The position numbers and the translations under genes were made by a program. This document shows, piece by piece, positions 1 through 10,655 of a stretch of 58,000 nucleotides of DNA; position 1 is the stretch's first letter, and the number at the start of each line of letters is the position of its first letter. The DNA comes from Cryptomeria japonica (taxonomy: Eukaryota; Streptophyta; Pinopsida; Cupressales; Cupressaceae), in assembly GCF_030272615.1 (NCBI RefSeq), contig NC_081409.1, positions 650,912,468 to 650,970,467 on the forward strand, in the 5' to 3' direction. The notes beneath the pieces are model-generated. The model did no database searches and was not told the DNA's origin. It saw nothing but the letters and a program-made list of their open reading frames with translations.

Positions 1-1
1 T

Positions 2-1300
2 GAGGACAAAAAGGAGGAAGCAAAGAAGCAAGAGGAGAAGAAGAAAGAAGAAGAGGAAAAGAAGAAAGATGAAGAGGAGAAGAAGAAGAAGAAAGAAGAG
101 GATAAGAAGAAGAAGGATGAAGAGGAGAAGAAGAAAAAGGAAGAGGACAAGAAGAAGAAAGAAAAAGATGAGGAGAAACGGAAATAGGAAGAAAAGAGAA
201 AAGAAGAAGAGAAGAAAAGAAAAGAAGAGGAAAAAGAGAAAAAGAAACAAGAAGATGCAAGGAAGAAGAAAGAGGAAGAGGATGAGAAGAAGAGAAAGGA
301 AGAGGAGAAGCGAAAGGAAGCAGAAAAGGAGAAGGAAGAGAAAGACAAGGCAGAGGAGAAGAGGAAGGAAGCAGAAAAGAAGAAGGCAAAGGAGGATAAG
401 GAAGAGGAAAAGAGAAAAGAAGCGAAGAAGAAGAAGGCAGAGGAGAACAAGGAAGCTGAAGTGGCAAAGAGCATGCAGATGGAGACTCCAAAGGCAACCA
501 GTAGTCAAGCCAAACCGGCTGACCTCACTAGTCCTATTGACCTCCAATCCACAAGCGAAATGGGGCTGCTACAAAGCATTAAGGTTGCTCAAGAACACCT
601 TGAGGTGTTAAGGAGGAAGAAGGAGGAAGATGTGATCCAAGCGGCGGTGGACACTCTTACCGGTTTGTTACCTAGTACAAACCTCCCCTGTACCGACTCA
701 TCATTGGCCCAATTGAAGCTCCTATGCATAGTAGTGGATGATCAAGTGTAGAGCTTAGAGGAGGTAGCAGAGGCAAATGTCAAGAAAGAGCATCAAAAGG
801 CTCTCAATATTGCCCTGGTGAAGAAGCTTAATGAGCTCCGGTCTAAGCTACAAAAAGCACATAAGGATATAAGGAATGCTCTGGATGAGGGGAATCTTCT
901 GCTCAGCAAGATTTGCCAACCCCATCTCTTCTATGATGATGTGCTTGTACAGAAGTAGAAGCTTCACACTGACTTGCAGTTGTATATGAGTACCTTCAAG
1001 CTGCCATATGACTCTTTTACAACTTATGGGCACACCGTTCACTGGTTTCACATCCAATCTGCCAAATTAGAGTTGGAAATAAGCAACCGGAATCGAGATT
1101 TGCAGGAACTCCAACTGGTTCTACTCCCACACCTACATATTCTTCAAAAATGTTATCTCAATCGGGATGCTTTAACAGTGACTCAAGAGATGAGCACACT
1201 AGATACCATGGAAGAACAGGTCTCCCAGATGCAGACAAAGAAAGAAGTGGCAACCTCCCTACTTGAGTCCTGGTCCTTATCTATGAAACAATTTTTGTAG
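2..1300 (+). pseudogene. Lys/Glu-rich then helical protein of an LTR element (3' ORF, decayed)
   Basis: One reading frame (codons starting at position 2) runs from the window edge to the stop at 1298-1300, broken by in-frame TAG codons at 185, 749 and 956. The first 150 or so codons are almost only Glu, Lys, Asp and Arg, giving a long charged helix. A short Ser/Thr/Pro hinge (about 490-560) follows, then a helical, probably coiled-coil region to the end. The purine-only bias of the first 450 bases also opens a poly-Arg/Lys frame, which I take as a shadow. The ORF lies upstream of a polypurine tract and LTR, so it is the 3' gene of a retroelement whose 5' part is outside the window. Function unknown. 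The layout (charged linker, helical tail, polypurine tract, LTR) matches elements A and B. No RT motif is present here. Confidence 0.7.
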
Positions 1301-1593
1301 GACTTCAAATTTGTTTTTGACAAGTTTTATTCTTTACTGTCATAAACACTTATTATTTTAATGAAACATGGGTTAGTCTGTAATATTATTTTTGTCATTG
1401 TTGGCAAAGGGGGAGAAGTATAATTTTTGAATGTTTTGATGTATACTTTCATGTTATTTCTATTAAGAAGTAGTATACCTTGTATTTTCTGCAAAAGGGA
1501 TAGTGTATATGGTTAGGCGGAGTAATTTTGATTCTGGCATATTTTTGTTGTAAAACACTTAGATGTCAAAATTTCCTAAGTGTTGCCATCAAT
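1301..1593 (+). other. Non-coding spacer between 3' ORF and polypurine tract
   Basis: AT-rich sequence with no coding frame. It has a second purine cluster, GGCAAAGGGGGAGAAG, at about 1405-1420, which resembles a degenerate extra polypurine tract. Confidence 0.4.
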
Positions 1594-1608
1594 GCCAAAG
1601 GGGGAGAT
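1594..1608 (+). other. Polypurine tract
   Basis: GCCAAAGGGGGAGAT directly precedes the LTR start TGCTGG. The same motif precedes the 3' LTRs of elements A and E on the minus strand, and variants of it precede those of B and C. It primes plus-strand DNA synthesis in LTR elements. Confidence 0.85.
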
Positions 1609-2763
1609 TGCTGGCATTTTTGATGATTATGTTGTGATTTTCATTGATGGGCACACACTTGCATTGAGATCATTTTGTATGTATTAATTAAAGCTCAACC
1701 GGTACATGTTCCAACTGGTATGATGCATTATAGTCCTTAGACTATTGGTGTTTTGCAGAAAGTGATTATCGATCTGAAGTGGCATGTTAACCACAAGCGG
1801 TTCAAGGATCTCAAGTGGTATGAAGGATCAAAGTAGTAGAACACATATTTCTCAATCTTCATTTTGTCAAACCGGCAACCGGCATTTTGCTTGAACCGAT
1901 ATTTTGTATGAATCGGTAATACTTTGTGATGAGTTACCAACCGACATTTTTGTGATGAGTTACCATCCACCGATTGTTTGATGGTGCTGACAATTTAACG
2001 ATGCTTTTTGTGTCATGTTACCAGATACGTCTAGATGCATTGAACCTAGGAAATTGTATTGTAATCCTATTGGACCGACATGAAATCAGATTCCTTTATA
2101 AGGACATCATGTCTAGGGTTTTAGGTTGTTGTTGTTGTTAATGTTGTTGCTAGGGTTTAAGGTGGTTGAGGAGTAAGAGAGAGAGTATGAATGTATAGAA
2201 GACTGAAGTAATGCTGGAATGCATTAGGAATGAGCTATCAAGGATCTAACCAAGCAATTTGTGCTATTTGCTAGATCACTCACTTGTTGATTACTCACAT
2301 CTTCGACAAGTCTGTAGCCCTTAACCGAGTAGGCCCAAAAGCCTCTTGTAAATCCTCTAACAAGGTGGTTCACATCTGTGAATCTAAAATCCTCTAGCAA
2401 GGTAGTCTTTAATCGAACTTATCTCCTAACAGAGATTGAGATTCCTAACAGGATCTATTTTGGTAAAGAACATTGTATGACCTTAATCGGTCTGACCTTA
2501 ACTGGCCTGGTTCCTATTCTACAGATAGTTACTTGTGAGTTCCATCTCACCGTGGTTTTTCCCATTTGGGTTTCCACATCAAAATCTCTTGTGTTGTGGT
2601 GTTTGTGCTTTTGTGGGTGAATGCATTATTTGCTATTTGGTTTGCATGTGTGCTAACTGATTTGTCTACTAAACTATTTTACCGGTTTACTGTTAGTCTT
2701 GCAAAGTGTTTAAGTGCAAAGATTTTTGGCATACTAATTCACCCCACCTCTTAGTATTCATCA
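1609..2763 (+). repeat. 3' LTR of the element at the left edge
   Basis: This begins TGCTGGCATT right after the polypurine tract and ends ATTCATCA at 2763, about 1155 bp. A TATA-like TATAAGG lies at 2097-2103. Short CTAACAAGGT-type repeats occur at 2357-2403. A seven-base stem (ATACTAA at 2731-2737, TTAGTAT at 2751-2757) encloses a C-rich loop close to the end. The right flank is LINE sequence on the other strand, so the element probably inserted into an older LINE copy. The 5' LTR is outside the window. Confidence 0.75.
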
Positions 2764-3330
2764 GGTTATTGACCATCCAATCCCATAATTTGATCTGAGA
2801 GGAGGAGTCATTAGGGTCATAAATGGAGCAAAGACAAATAGACCTTCCTTGAAAAAATAGTAGGCACCAAAAACAATTATTATTTGGATTAGATCCTAAA
2901 GCAATTATAAATTTAGCTAGCCAAGGTGCAATTCCAAGCAGAATACCCCCACTTTTGTCATTATAAAGAGTAACATTGAACTAGCCATCATTCCACAATG
3001 ATTGAAGGAATAGTTCGAGGTGTGTTCCTCCAATTTTGAATTCCTATAAGAAAATTACATCCGCATTATGGATTTGCATAGCCTTCTTTACATGAACTTT
3101 TCTGGTGGGGATAGATAAACCCCTAACATTCCATGACATTACATAAAACTTCATTGCATGCTGGGAAGAAAATCCATATGTTGTGAAAGTATAACTTTAA
3201 ACTAATTCTCCCATAAGGAATCTTGCTTCTAAATTGGAATAATTTCTCTAGAGAGGGCTCCGACAAGGGATCTAGACCATTGTCTAAGAGGTCGTGAAGA
3301 GGAAGACCTAGACCTAGACCCGTTTAATAT
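2764..3330 (-). pseudogene. LINE (non-LTR) 5' fragment with AP endonuclease domain
   Basis: Read on the minus strand from about 3149 to 2764, the frame begins MSWNVRGLS, then ADVIFL (stop) EFKIGG, then SGGILLGIAPW and CLCSIYDPN. This is the start of the apurinic endonuclease domain of plant L1-type LINEs, which nicks target DNA for target-primed reverse transcription. At least two in-frame stops are present, one where Gln of the usual FLQE motif is expected. The reading frame ends at the LTR junction (2763), so the LTR element has cut it. Upstream (3150-3330) a Ser/Arg-rich stretch (RSRSRSSSSRP) is readable but the frame is broken. No reverse transcriptase part is present. Confidence 0.75.
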
Positions 3331-3335
3331 TTGTC

Positions 3336-4002
3336 ACATAGTAGTCACACATCTTTAATTATCGCTTTTGTCATTTTTTACATTATATTAGTTTATTGTA
3401 ATTACTTTCATATCATATCAATGCTAATTAACTAGATGAACCTCTAACCTTCCATCCATCATCAAATTAATGAATTTAATTATATTTTTTTAATTTATAT
3501 ATTTTTTGTATCCATGCTCATCAATTAATTCAATAATCTAATTATTTGATTAATTAGCGTAAAATATCAAATCCTTATATAATCACTACTATTACAATAG
3601 TCGATTCCTATTCATAATTAAAAGTAATAACAATAAATACAAGTCATCAATCCAAATTAAAGTAGATCCTAAATCCTAGCCATCAAAGTATTTAAATAAA
3701 TCTTAGCTATTCATCTCCAACTACCTTCAATGTGAATTCAAACAAGCTTTTAATCCCAACAATATACCTAGCCTTCTACTCACCCACTATCGAAGGTGTC
3801 GCTACGTATAGAGTAGGAACCTTATTTTAGCATCCATTCTTATTGTTTTTCTCTATGTTCCAACGTATACAAAGTTTGTAGATTAGTACATTTTGATGTG
3901 CTTTAAGATTCAAGTTTTATCTTATGAGGTGTTTTGCAAGGTATATGATTTATTTCTTATCATTTTCCTTGTAATATCTCAACTAGAAATTTGATAACAA
4001 AG
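3336..4002 (+). repeat. Old direct repeat, left copy
   Basis: Sequence from about 3336 to 4002 matches 6768-7440 in order and direction, diverged with indels (shared landmarks: GTCATTTT.GACATTATATT, CTCTAACCTT, CATCAAATTAAT, TAGCTAAGTATAGAGTA-like, GTGTATACAA). It could be the left LTR of an old element or a simple segmental repeat. No primer site or polypurine tract is visible. It is interrupted at 4003 by a solo LTR. Confidence 0.5.
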
Positions 4003-5396
4003 TGTAGACGTATAAATCTGACCACTTTCTTAAATAAATATTTAATATTTATTTTAACCCCATTCCTCTTATTAATTAAATTCTATTTAATTAATTTCTT
4101 CATTTTCATCTATTTGATTAAATGAATTACTCAATTTATTTAATTAAATTCACCTTAACCTTTTCTAGCCTTTAATTATATAAAATCACTTTATTTAATT
4201 AATTCCCCTTTCTCCCTTTTTAATTAAATTGATCCTTGCAAATAAATAAATCTAATTTATTTATTAAATCCCTCCACTTGTATTTATGCAAGTTGCACCT
4301 ATTTTAGTTGAAATAAAGCAATTTTATTTTAAATAAAAATCTTTTTCCCTCCACTTGCATTTTCCTACATCTCCTACTTGCCTCCTAAACCCCTTCTAAA
4401 TTCTTCTAATTTAGCCTAATTCATATCCTAATTATTGTCACATTCCTAAGCAAAGGGAAGTCACTTCTCAAAGCCTCCAAAGTCTTTGAAATGCATTAAA
4501 GGCTTTATGTCTTTGACAAGTTAACCCTCAAAGTCTTCCTAACCATTATTGGTTAACTCAACCTTCTTGCATGGTTAGAGACTCTCTCTCTAACTTAATC
4601 CTCATCTAACCCAAGGGTCTCATCAAGCATTCATTGTTTTAACCTTGGTTATCCTATTAACCCTTGCACAAGAGTTTACCCCTTGGGTAAAAGCTTTATC
4701 CAATGGATGACCCTAACCTAACCTTAACCCTTACCTCCTAGGGTAACCTTAATGTCTTCTCAGACATTTAATGCTTCTTGCATCTCCTCTCAAGCAACCC
4801 TTTGTTGACAATTGTCACCATTTCATTGGTGAGAATTGTAAACATGGATTGATTAACTTTCAATCCTAGCCCTTGTTAAGATTATTCAATCTTAACCATC
4901 CATTGCCCTATTTTCCTTATAAATATAGCTCTCATTCCTCATTTTCAAAAAAACAATCTTTCATGCATCTACATTATAGTCTAATTTACTAAGCATTTTA
5001 GCCTCTCTTTATTAGAATATCATCGTAACATTTAGGAATATTTTTAATATCATAAGATATTCATGCTAGGATAATTTGCTAATCTTTTATCATATCATCA
5101 TCTTCATAATTTAGCTTAATCATCATAGTTTTAAAATCATATATATTTTAGAATGCATTCATGCATATAAATCAAACATCACTCGTTCTTGGAATTGTCA
5201 TTCCGAAATCACTTGCTCAATGATCTGAGAGAAAAACATTGGCTTTAGGGATCATGTGAGATAGAGAACAATGGGACATCCCTTGGGAAGTTGAACTAAT
5301 TGAATTAGTTCATATACTTGCACCAGGAGTCTCATTGGTGTGTGGATCTTTTGGATTTGAGTTATTCATTTTCGTCACCACATTTTCCTGCATACA
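4003..5396 (+). mobile_element. Solo LTR (TGTAGAC type, plus orientation)
   Basis: This begins TGTAGACGTA and ends TGCATACA, 1394 bp. It is flanked by perfect 5-bp duplications CAAAG (3998-4002 and 5397-5401). It contains AT-rich TTTAATTAATT blocks in the first third and a TATA box TATAAATA at 4918-4925. No internal region remains, so it is the product of LTR-LTR recombination. The minus-oriented LTR at 49133-50460 shares long stretches with it (ATCCAATGGAT, TTGCACAAGAGTT-like, AGTTAACC) and is the same family. Confidence 0.88.
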
Positions 5397-5401
5397 CAAA
5401 G

Positions 5402-6767
5402 TTCAAATATGGAAATTGCATAAATCAAACTTAACAATTTCAACAAACCAACAAGCTAGTGCACAAAATTGAACTTGAAATGCCTACAACTTTACATAAT
5501 GATATGAATCTTATTTTTAAATCAATTTGTATATTATGATAGTTATTACAACAAATACAAATATGAAAACAACTGCTTCACAAACCCACTAAGTTGATAT
5601 ATTTCTACACAAGACTACACCAAATCTCCAAAAATTGATATCAAATCAAAAGAAAGTTCACCAAACTGAACATATAGATAAATATCAACAAATAATATCA
5701 CTTATATGACATATAAATTTATCCTATTTTACATCCACAATAAATCTGCATACAAATCTATCAATTTCATCACACCCAATAAAAAATATATGAAACTCCA
5801 ACTCATATTATTGATATATTTAGAAAATGAAGTGATGTACAATCACAACAGTTAAAAATAACTCTTAAAAATATGGAAACATTGCAATGCAATTCTGCTC
5901 ACATGCATATTGTCTATTATATTCACTAGCTATCTTTATATTATTATATTTATTTACTAGTTGCACAAATTTCTTATGATAAATATTATACAGGACAGTG
6001 CATATGCTCTCCTAGCTTTATAGAAATTCTCACTGGAATTGGGTTAGTCAAAGAGATTTATTATTTTCTCTTTGTTGTTGCAGGCAACTCACTATACAGT
6101 TCATGGTGCATGAAATTTCAAATTCACATTACGAGGAACATGATCTATATATCGCATACTCTATTTTGCAAATTTGTGTTGCATTACGTATAAAAATGTT
6201 TTAAAAAATCTTTCATTGATTCGTATAATTTTATTTTTCTTTTTTATAAAAGTAATTAATACTCATGGAAGACTTTTTTTCAAAAGGAAGATTATACTCT
6301 TTTCTAGCTCTATCACAGACCAGGTCCACTATGGTAAACTTTAGAAGATATTTTACAATGAGATTAATGATTGAGATATATTTATATTGTCAAGCAATAC
6401 TTAATTATTGTAGTGTGATTTAGAGACTTAGATTCTCTTTGATCGAATGATCTTTATATTAAGTAGTGTACTATAATATGTGCAAACACTTAAAATTGGT
6501 CAAGATAAAGAAAATGATGACGAGTTGTGGGAAATCATCATGACACTCTGACCTGTTGATGTATAGGTTAAGTCAATCGACTAGTACCCTCCACCTACCC
6601 CTTGGGTACTATTGTCGCTACCTAGCAATTGTTTGTTATATGTATTTGATCCAATCTCTAGTCTCATGTGGATTATTGGAGTGCAATTTTATATCCACCC
6701 ATTTTTTTTGTGAATATGTGTGCTATTATTTCTTTATAAATGATAATGCAAACATTTATGAAAAAAA
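5402..6767. other. AT-rich sequence without recognisable genes
   Basis: No coding frame, LTR termini, tRNA or known domain was recognised. It lies between the two old direct repeat copies and may be the internal part of that old element. The short open frame at 6556-6888 has no recognisable composition or domain. Confidence 0.4.
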
Positions 6768-7440
6768 AAATGGTCATGTCCTAGTGACACATCTAAAATT
6801 ACTAATTTTGTCATTTTTGACATTATATTGTAACTACATTTATGTCATTTCAATACTAAAATTAATTAGAAGAGTTATATTTATTTAATTAATTAGGATT
6901 CGACCTCTAACCTTTTTCCATCATCAAATTAATAAAATAAATTATATTTATCTAATTTAATCAATTTCTTACATCCATCTCAACTAATTAATTGAATAAT
7001 CCAATTATTTGATTAAATAGCTTAAAGCCCCAAATCTTTATATATTCACCACTAATATAGTAGTCATCCTATTCATAATTAAAAATAAATATAAATACAA
7101 GTCATTAATCCAAAATAGACTAAATCTAAATCTTAGTCATCAAGTTATTCAAACAAATCCTAAGCATTCATCTCCAACTACTTTCAATCCAAATTCAAGC
7201 CAACTTTTAAGATCTCAGCAAATCACTTAATCAAGTAAATTCTTGCCCTCCAGTCACCAATCACTATTGAAGGTGTAGCTAAGTATAGAGTATGAACCTT
7301 TATTTAGCATTGTTTCCATTATTTTTCTCTAGGTTTTAGTGTATACAACATGTTTGAAGAGTAAAGCATTTGTATGTGCTTTAGAGACAAAGTTTTACCA
7401 TATAAGGTGTTTTCCAAGGCATATCATGTCTTTACTATCA
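6768..7440 (+). repeat. Old direct repeat, right copy
   Basis: Diverged second copy of 3336-4002, same orientation, spacing about 3.4 kb (about 2 kb without the solo LTR). See the left copy for landmarks. Confidence 0.5.
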
Positions 7441-7915
7441 TTGTGATATTGAAATTATTTAGAACTACTTTAAATGAATTGTTTTTATCTATGGATTAAA
7501 TAGGAAATAAAGTTTTATTTTTTTAAAGAAGACTATGTTTGATAGCATGGATGTTTCAATGAATGTTCCATACTTATTACCAAAATTAATGAGTACAAAA
7601 GACTACAGATAGTGCAAGTTCTAGCCATAAGAATTTATAGCCTAGTTTTGATTCTATTTTGTTTAAACTGTTGGTAGTTGGTGTCATTGATGTCAACCGT
7701 CAATTTGTGTGGCGCCATTGATGATATGTTACAATTGTTGGATAGATACATGTCAAGTACATAATGCCTATGATTATTGTATGGTGTAAATTGATATCTC
7801 AAGTATTGGTATGGTGGATTAAAGTATGGTTGGTGCTCTTGTTTGTAGATTGTGTAGATGATTGTTGTAGATTTTGTTGTCATTAATGTTGAAGTATAAA
7901 TAAGTGGTAAATGAT
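7441..7915. other. Pre-insertion locus left of the gypsy element
   Basis: No gene is seen. The last 100 bases resemble the sequence right of the gypsy element (shared landmarks ATGATTGTTG and TAAATGATTG, near 15730-15830), suggesting the element landed in, or between, copies of a short diverged repeat. Confidence 0.35.
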
Positions 7916-9499
7916 TGGTGCAGGAGCACCCTTCTAAGGTCTTCCTCCTTTTGGTTTTTGTTGGTGTTTTGCTTCTTTAAGAAGCAAATGTAAATGTAAT
8001 AAGAGCCATGAGCTCATTAATCTTAATTAGGTCCTAGTTTAGGTCCTAGGTTCGCATTTCTTGTGGAGGAGTGGTTGTGTGTGCCAATGATGTGTTTGGG
8101 GTCCTTTTAGCATGGTGGTGTCCATAGGATAGCCCAATGTAGGCCTAGGAATCAAGAAAAGCAACTTTGCAAAAGTTGCCCAAAAGTTGCAAAAAGTTGC
8201 ATGACAACTTTTCAAAGTTGTCAAGCAACTTTTCCACCTAATAGGTCAAAAACCTTAGTTTAGCATGGAGAACCCTAATTTTGGCACACAGATCGAGGAA
8301 AGGATACTATATATAGTTAAAAACCCTAAAATGATGGGTTGGATGTTAGTTTTTGTATGGCCCAAGAAAAGAGACCTTGACTAGGACTGTGATTTTGGTT
8401 GCCAGTCGGCACAATGGAGCGTCAGAGAGTGATAATGGATTGTTTTGCAGACTAAACTGTGTTGAAATCTTTGTGTTGTGTTTACTCCTCCATTTTGAGC
8501 AATTAGTTTTAGTGTGTTGTGCAGGTCTTGAGTCTTTTGTAAATATCTTGTAAAACACTCTTTCACTGTCCAGTTTTGGACTGTTTTGTGTCAATGGGTT
8601 AACAACTCCTATCCCCATTGTGGAATCACCATGAAACCATGGGGAATAGGAGTGCAGACCCTATACATTACTTCAGAGCAAGAAGGGGCCTTGAAGATGC
8701 AAGGAAGCCATCCAAAGACCCACTCCTAGGCGAGACTGGACAGTGCCCGACTAGGAAGGGTTAAGGTTGCAAAGGTCTATGAGAGCAAGGAAGGTCAGAG
8801 GAGGATGCACCCTTTGGAGGAGTTGTAGAGGGGTGTGTGGAGCACCATTGATGAGAAGGAGGAGCTTCCACCAATCCAGACAAGGTGGTAAAAGCACTAA
8901 ACCTTCAATGTGACCCTGGCAGGCCTAAAAACCCTCTTAAAAACCCTTAAAAACCCCAAAATTCACCTAGGGCAGTGTACAGACAATTGGAGTCCCAAAA
9001 CCTAGAAAATATTTGAGCTTTTTCCAATTGAACAATAGTCCTTTTGGGGAGTTTCACAATTTGGGTCATCGTTTGCAAGAGTGAGCCCTAAAAGTCTGGA
9101 ATGGAGGCCTAATTGAGCTCAATCCTTGTAGCCCTATTTTGCAGGGAAAGAGCAAAATTGTGAGATCGGTAACAAATAGGAAGGCCTAAACCTCATGGGG
9201 GCACATGAATGGATGGTAAACCATGCCTAAAACCTGTCCTATCCTTGCTAGTACCTAAGAAGGTGTAGGACAAGCCAAGCCCTTATGAGCCTAAATAAGG
9301 GTCCTTTTGAATCTCATGAGTAGGTGAGATCTTAGGAGAAGTATTGCAAGTTTTTGGTCGGTGGATTGGGCAAGGTCAGGGGATTCCACAAGAAAGGGAA
9401 GTCCTAGAGACCCAAGGGTGTGGTAAGAACACCTAGTAATCCAAGGAGAGGATCAAAGAGCATAGACTAGGCTAGTCTACCCCATACCCATTCCCATCA
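7916..9499 (+). repeat. 5' LTR of the gypsy element
   Basis: This begins TGGTGCAGGAG and ends CCCATCA, 1584 bp. TATA box TATATATA at 8308-8315. At 8161-8233 there is a cluster of AAAAGTTGC motifs ending in a 17-nt inverted repeat (8192-8208 with 8217-8233, one mismatch). Short open frames inside it are LTR shadows. Confidence 0.93.
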
Positions 9500-9502
9500 G
9501 AT

Positions 9503-9516
9503 TGGTATCAGAGCCC
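9503..9516 (+). other. Primer binding site (tRNA-iMet) of the gypsy element
   Basis: TGGTATCAGAGCCC, three bases after the LTR end. It is complementary to the 3' end of plant initiator Met tRNA. Confidence 0.9.
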
Positions 9517-9580
9517 AAGTTAAAGATTTGGTGGACCATGCATGTCTCTATATTCTGGTGAATCAGTAGGAGAGAACATA

Positions 9581-10655
9581 ATGGTCACTAATGCAAAGCT
9601 AGCTAGGGAGGTAGAAGAGCAAAAGGAGAAAAATAGACTCCTTGAAGAAGCTATGAGTGAGATAAGGGACAAGCTACAAGAAGTGGTTGATCAGAGGGCA
9701 CATGGACCCTAGGGTGAGGACACCAAGGATAAAGGCAAGAAAAATATTGACATAGATGACTTTTGTAAAGGCCATCAAGGCTTTGAATACTAAAGCTTTT
9801 GAAGGATTGCCACATTTCAGTGGAAGGATGCATATTGACACCATCATGGAATGGATTGAGGGTATGGAGAACCACTTTGAGCGTGAAGGTGTGATAGAAG
9901 TTCAAAAGGTTAAGGTTGCCAAATCAAGACTAAGGGGAGCAGCCTTGACATGGTGGAAGTACCTGCAAGAAGAGAGAGTTAGCATGGGGAAGCTACCTAT
10001 TACAAATTGGAAGGCCATGGTGAGTAAGATCATGGAGAACTACTTACCAGAGGATTATGAAGACCAACTTCATAAGAAGAGACATGGATTGAAGCAAAAA
10101 GACCTTGATGTGACCTCCTACACAAAGGAGTTTCAAAAGCTTTGTCTTAGATCCAAAGTCCAAGAAGAGGAATCTATCAAGGTGGCTAGGTATCTAAGTG
10201 GTTTAAAGTGGAACATTCAAGAGGAAATAAGCCTATGGACTCCTACCACTGTCCAAAAATGTCATCAGCTTGCTGCTAAGGTGGAAGAGAGGAACAAAAG
10301 GAAAGGAGACTCTAACAACGAGGGTAGAGGCAGAGGTAGAGATCAAATGAATCACCGAGGTGGTTACCAAAGCAAGGCAAATGAGCAAAGGAATCAAGGA
10401 GAGTCCAAGTTGACTGAACATAGCAGTGAAACCAATCTCAGAGGAGGCCATTCTAGAGGAAGAGGTGCACAAGGGGGTCCAAGTAGGGGTAGAGGTACCG
10501 ACAGGGGTAACTCCTACTTTGCAACCATGAAATGCTACAACTGTGGTCATTTGGGACACCTGACCTATAGATGCCCTGACAAACCTACCTCATCAAACAG
10601 TGGAAAAAGGGTTGCTTATGCCCATGAAGATACATCAAGCAGCAAGACACCTTAG
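9581..10655 (+). pseudogene. gag of the gypsy element (capsid and nucleocapsid)
   Basis: The first ATG in context is 9581 (MVTNAKLAREVEE...), giving a charged helical N terminus with an in-frame TAG at about 9710. It then shifts by one base near 9750 into the main frame, open from 9756 to 10655. The main frame holds the retrotransposon gag core (MEWIEGMENHF, then RLRGAALTWWKYLQ), a Gly/Arg-rich linker (about 10320-10500) and one CCHC knuckle, CYNCGHLGHLTYRC, at 10533-10574. This packages element RNA in virus-like particles. A TAG at 10653 separates gag from pol in the same frame. Most plant chromoviruses have one gag-pol frame, so the TAG is probably a lesion, although readthrough cannot be excluded. 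Confidence 0.9.

Noticed and set aside
69-611. Arg/Lys-rich open frame over the purine tract
   Set aside because: It is the out-of-frame shadow of the Glu/Lys coding frame; the downstream helical protein continues only in the other frame.
8346-8618. Open frames on both strands, repeated at 14480-14791
   Set aside because: They lie inside the two gypsy LTRs and have no domain; their duplication reflects the LTR pair.
9756-9756. ATG at 9756 as the true gag start
   Set aside because: Coding-like helical sequence starts earlier (ATG 9581) in the neighbouring frame; 9756 only follows a frameshift.
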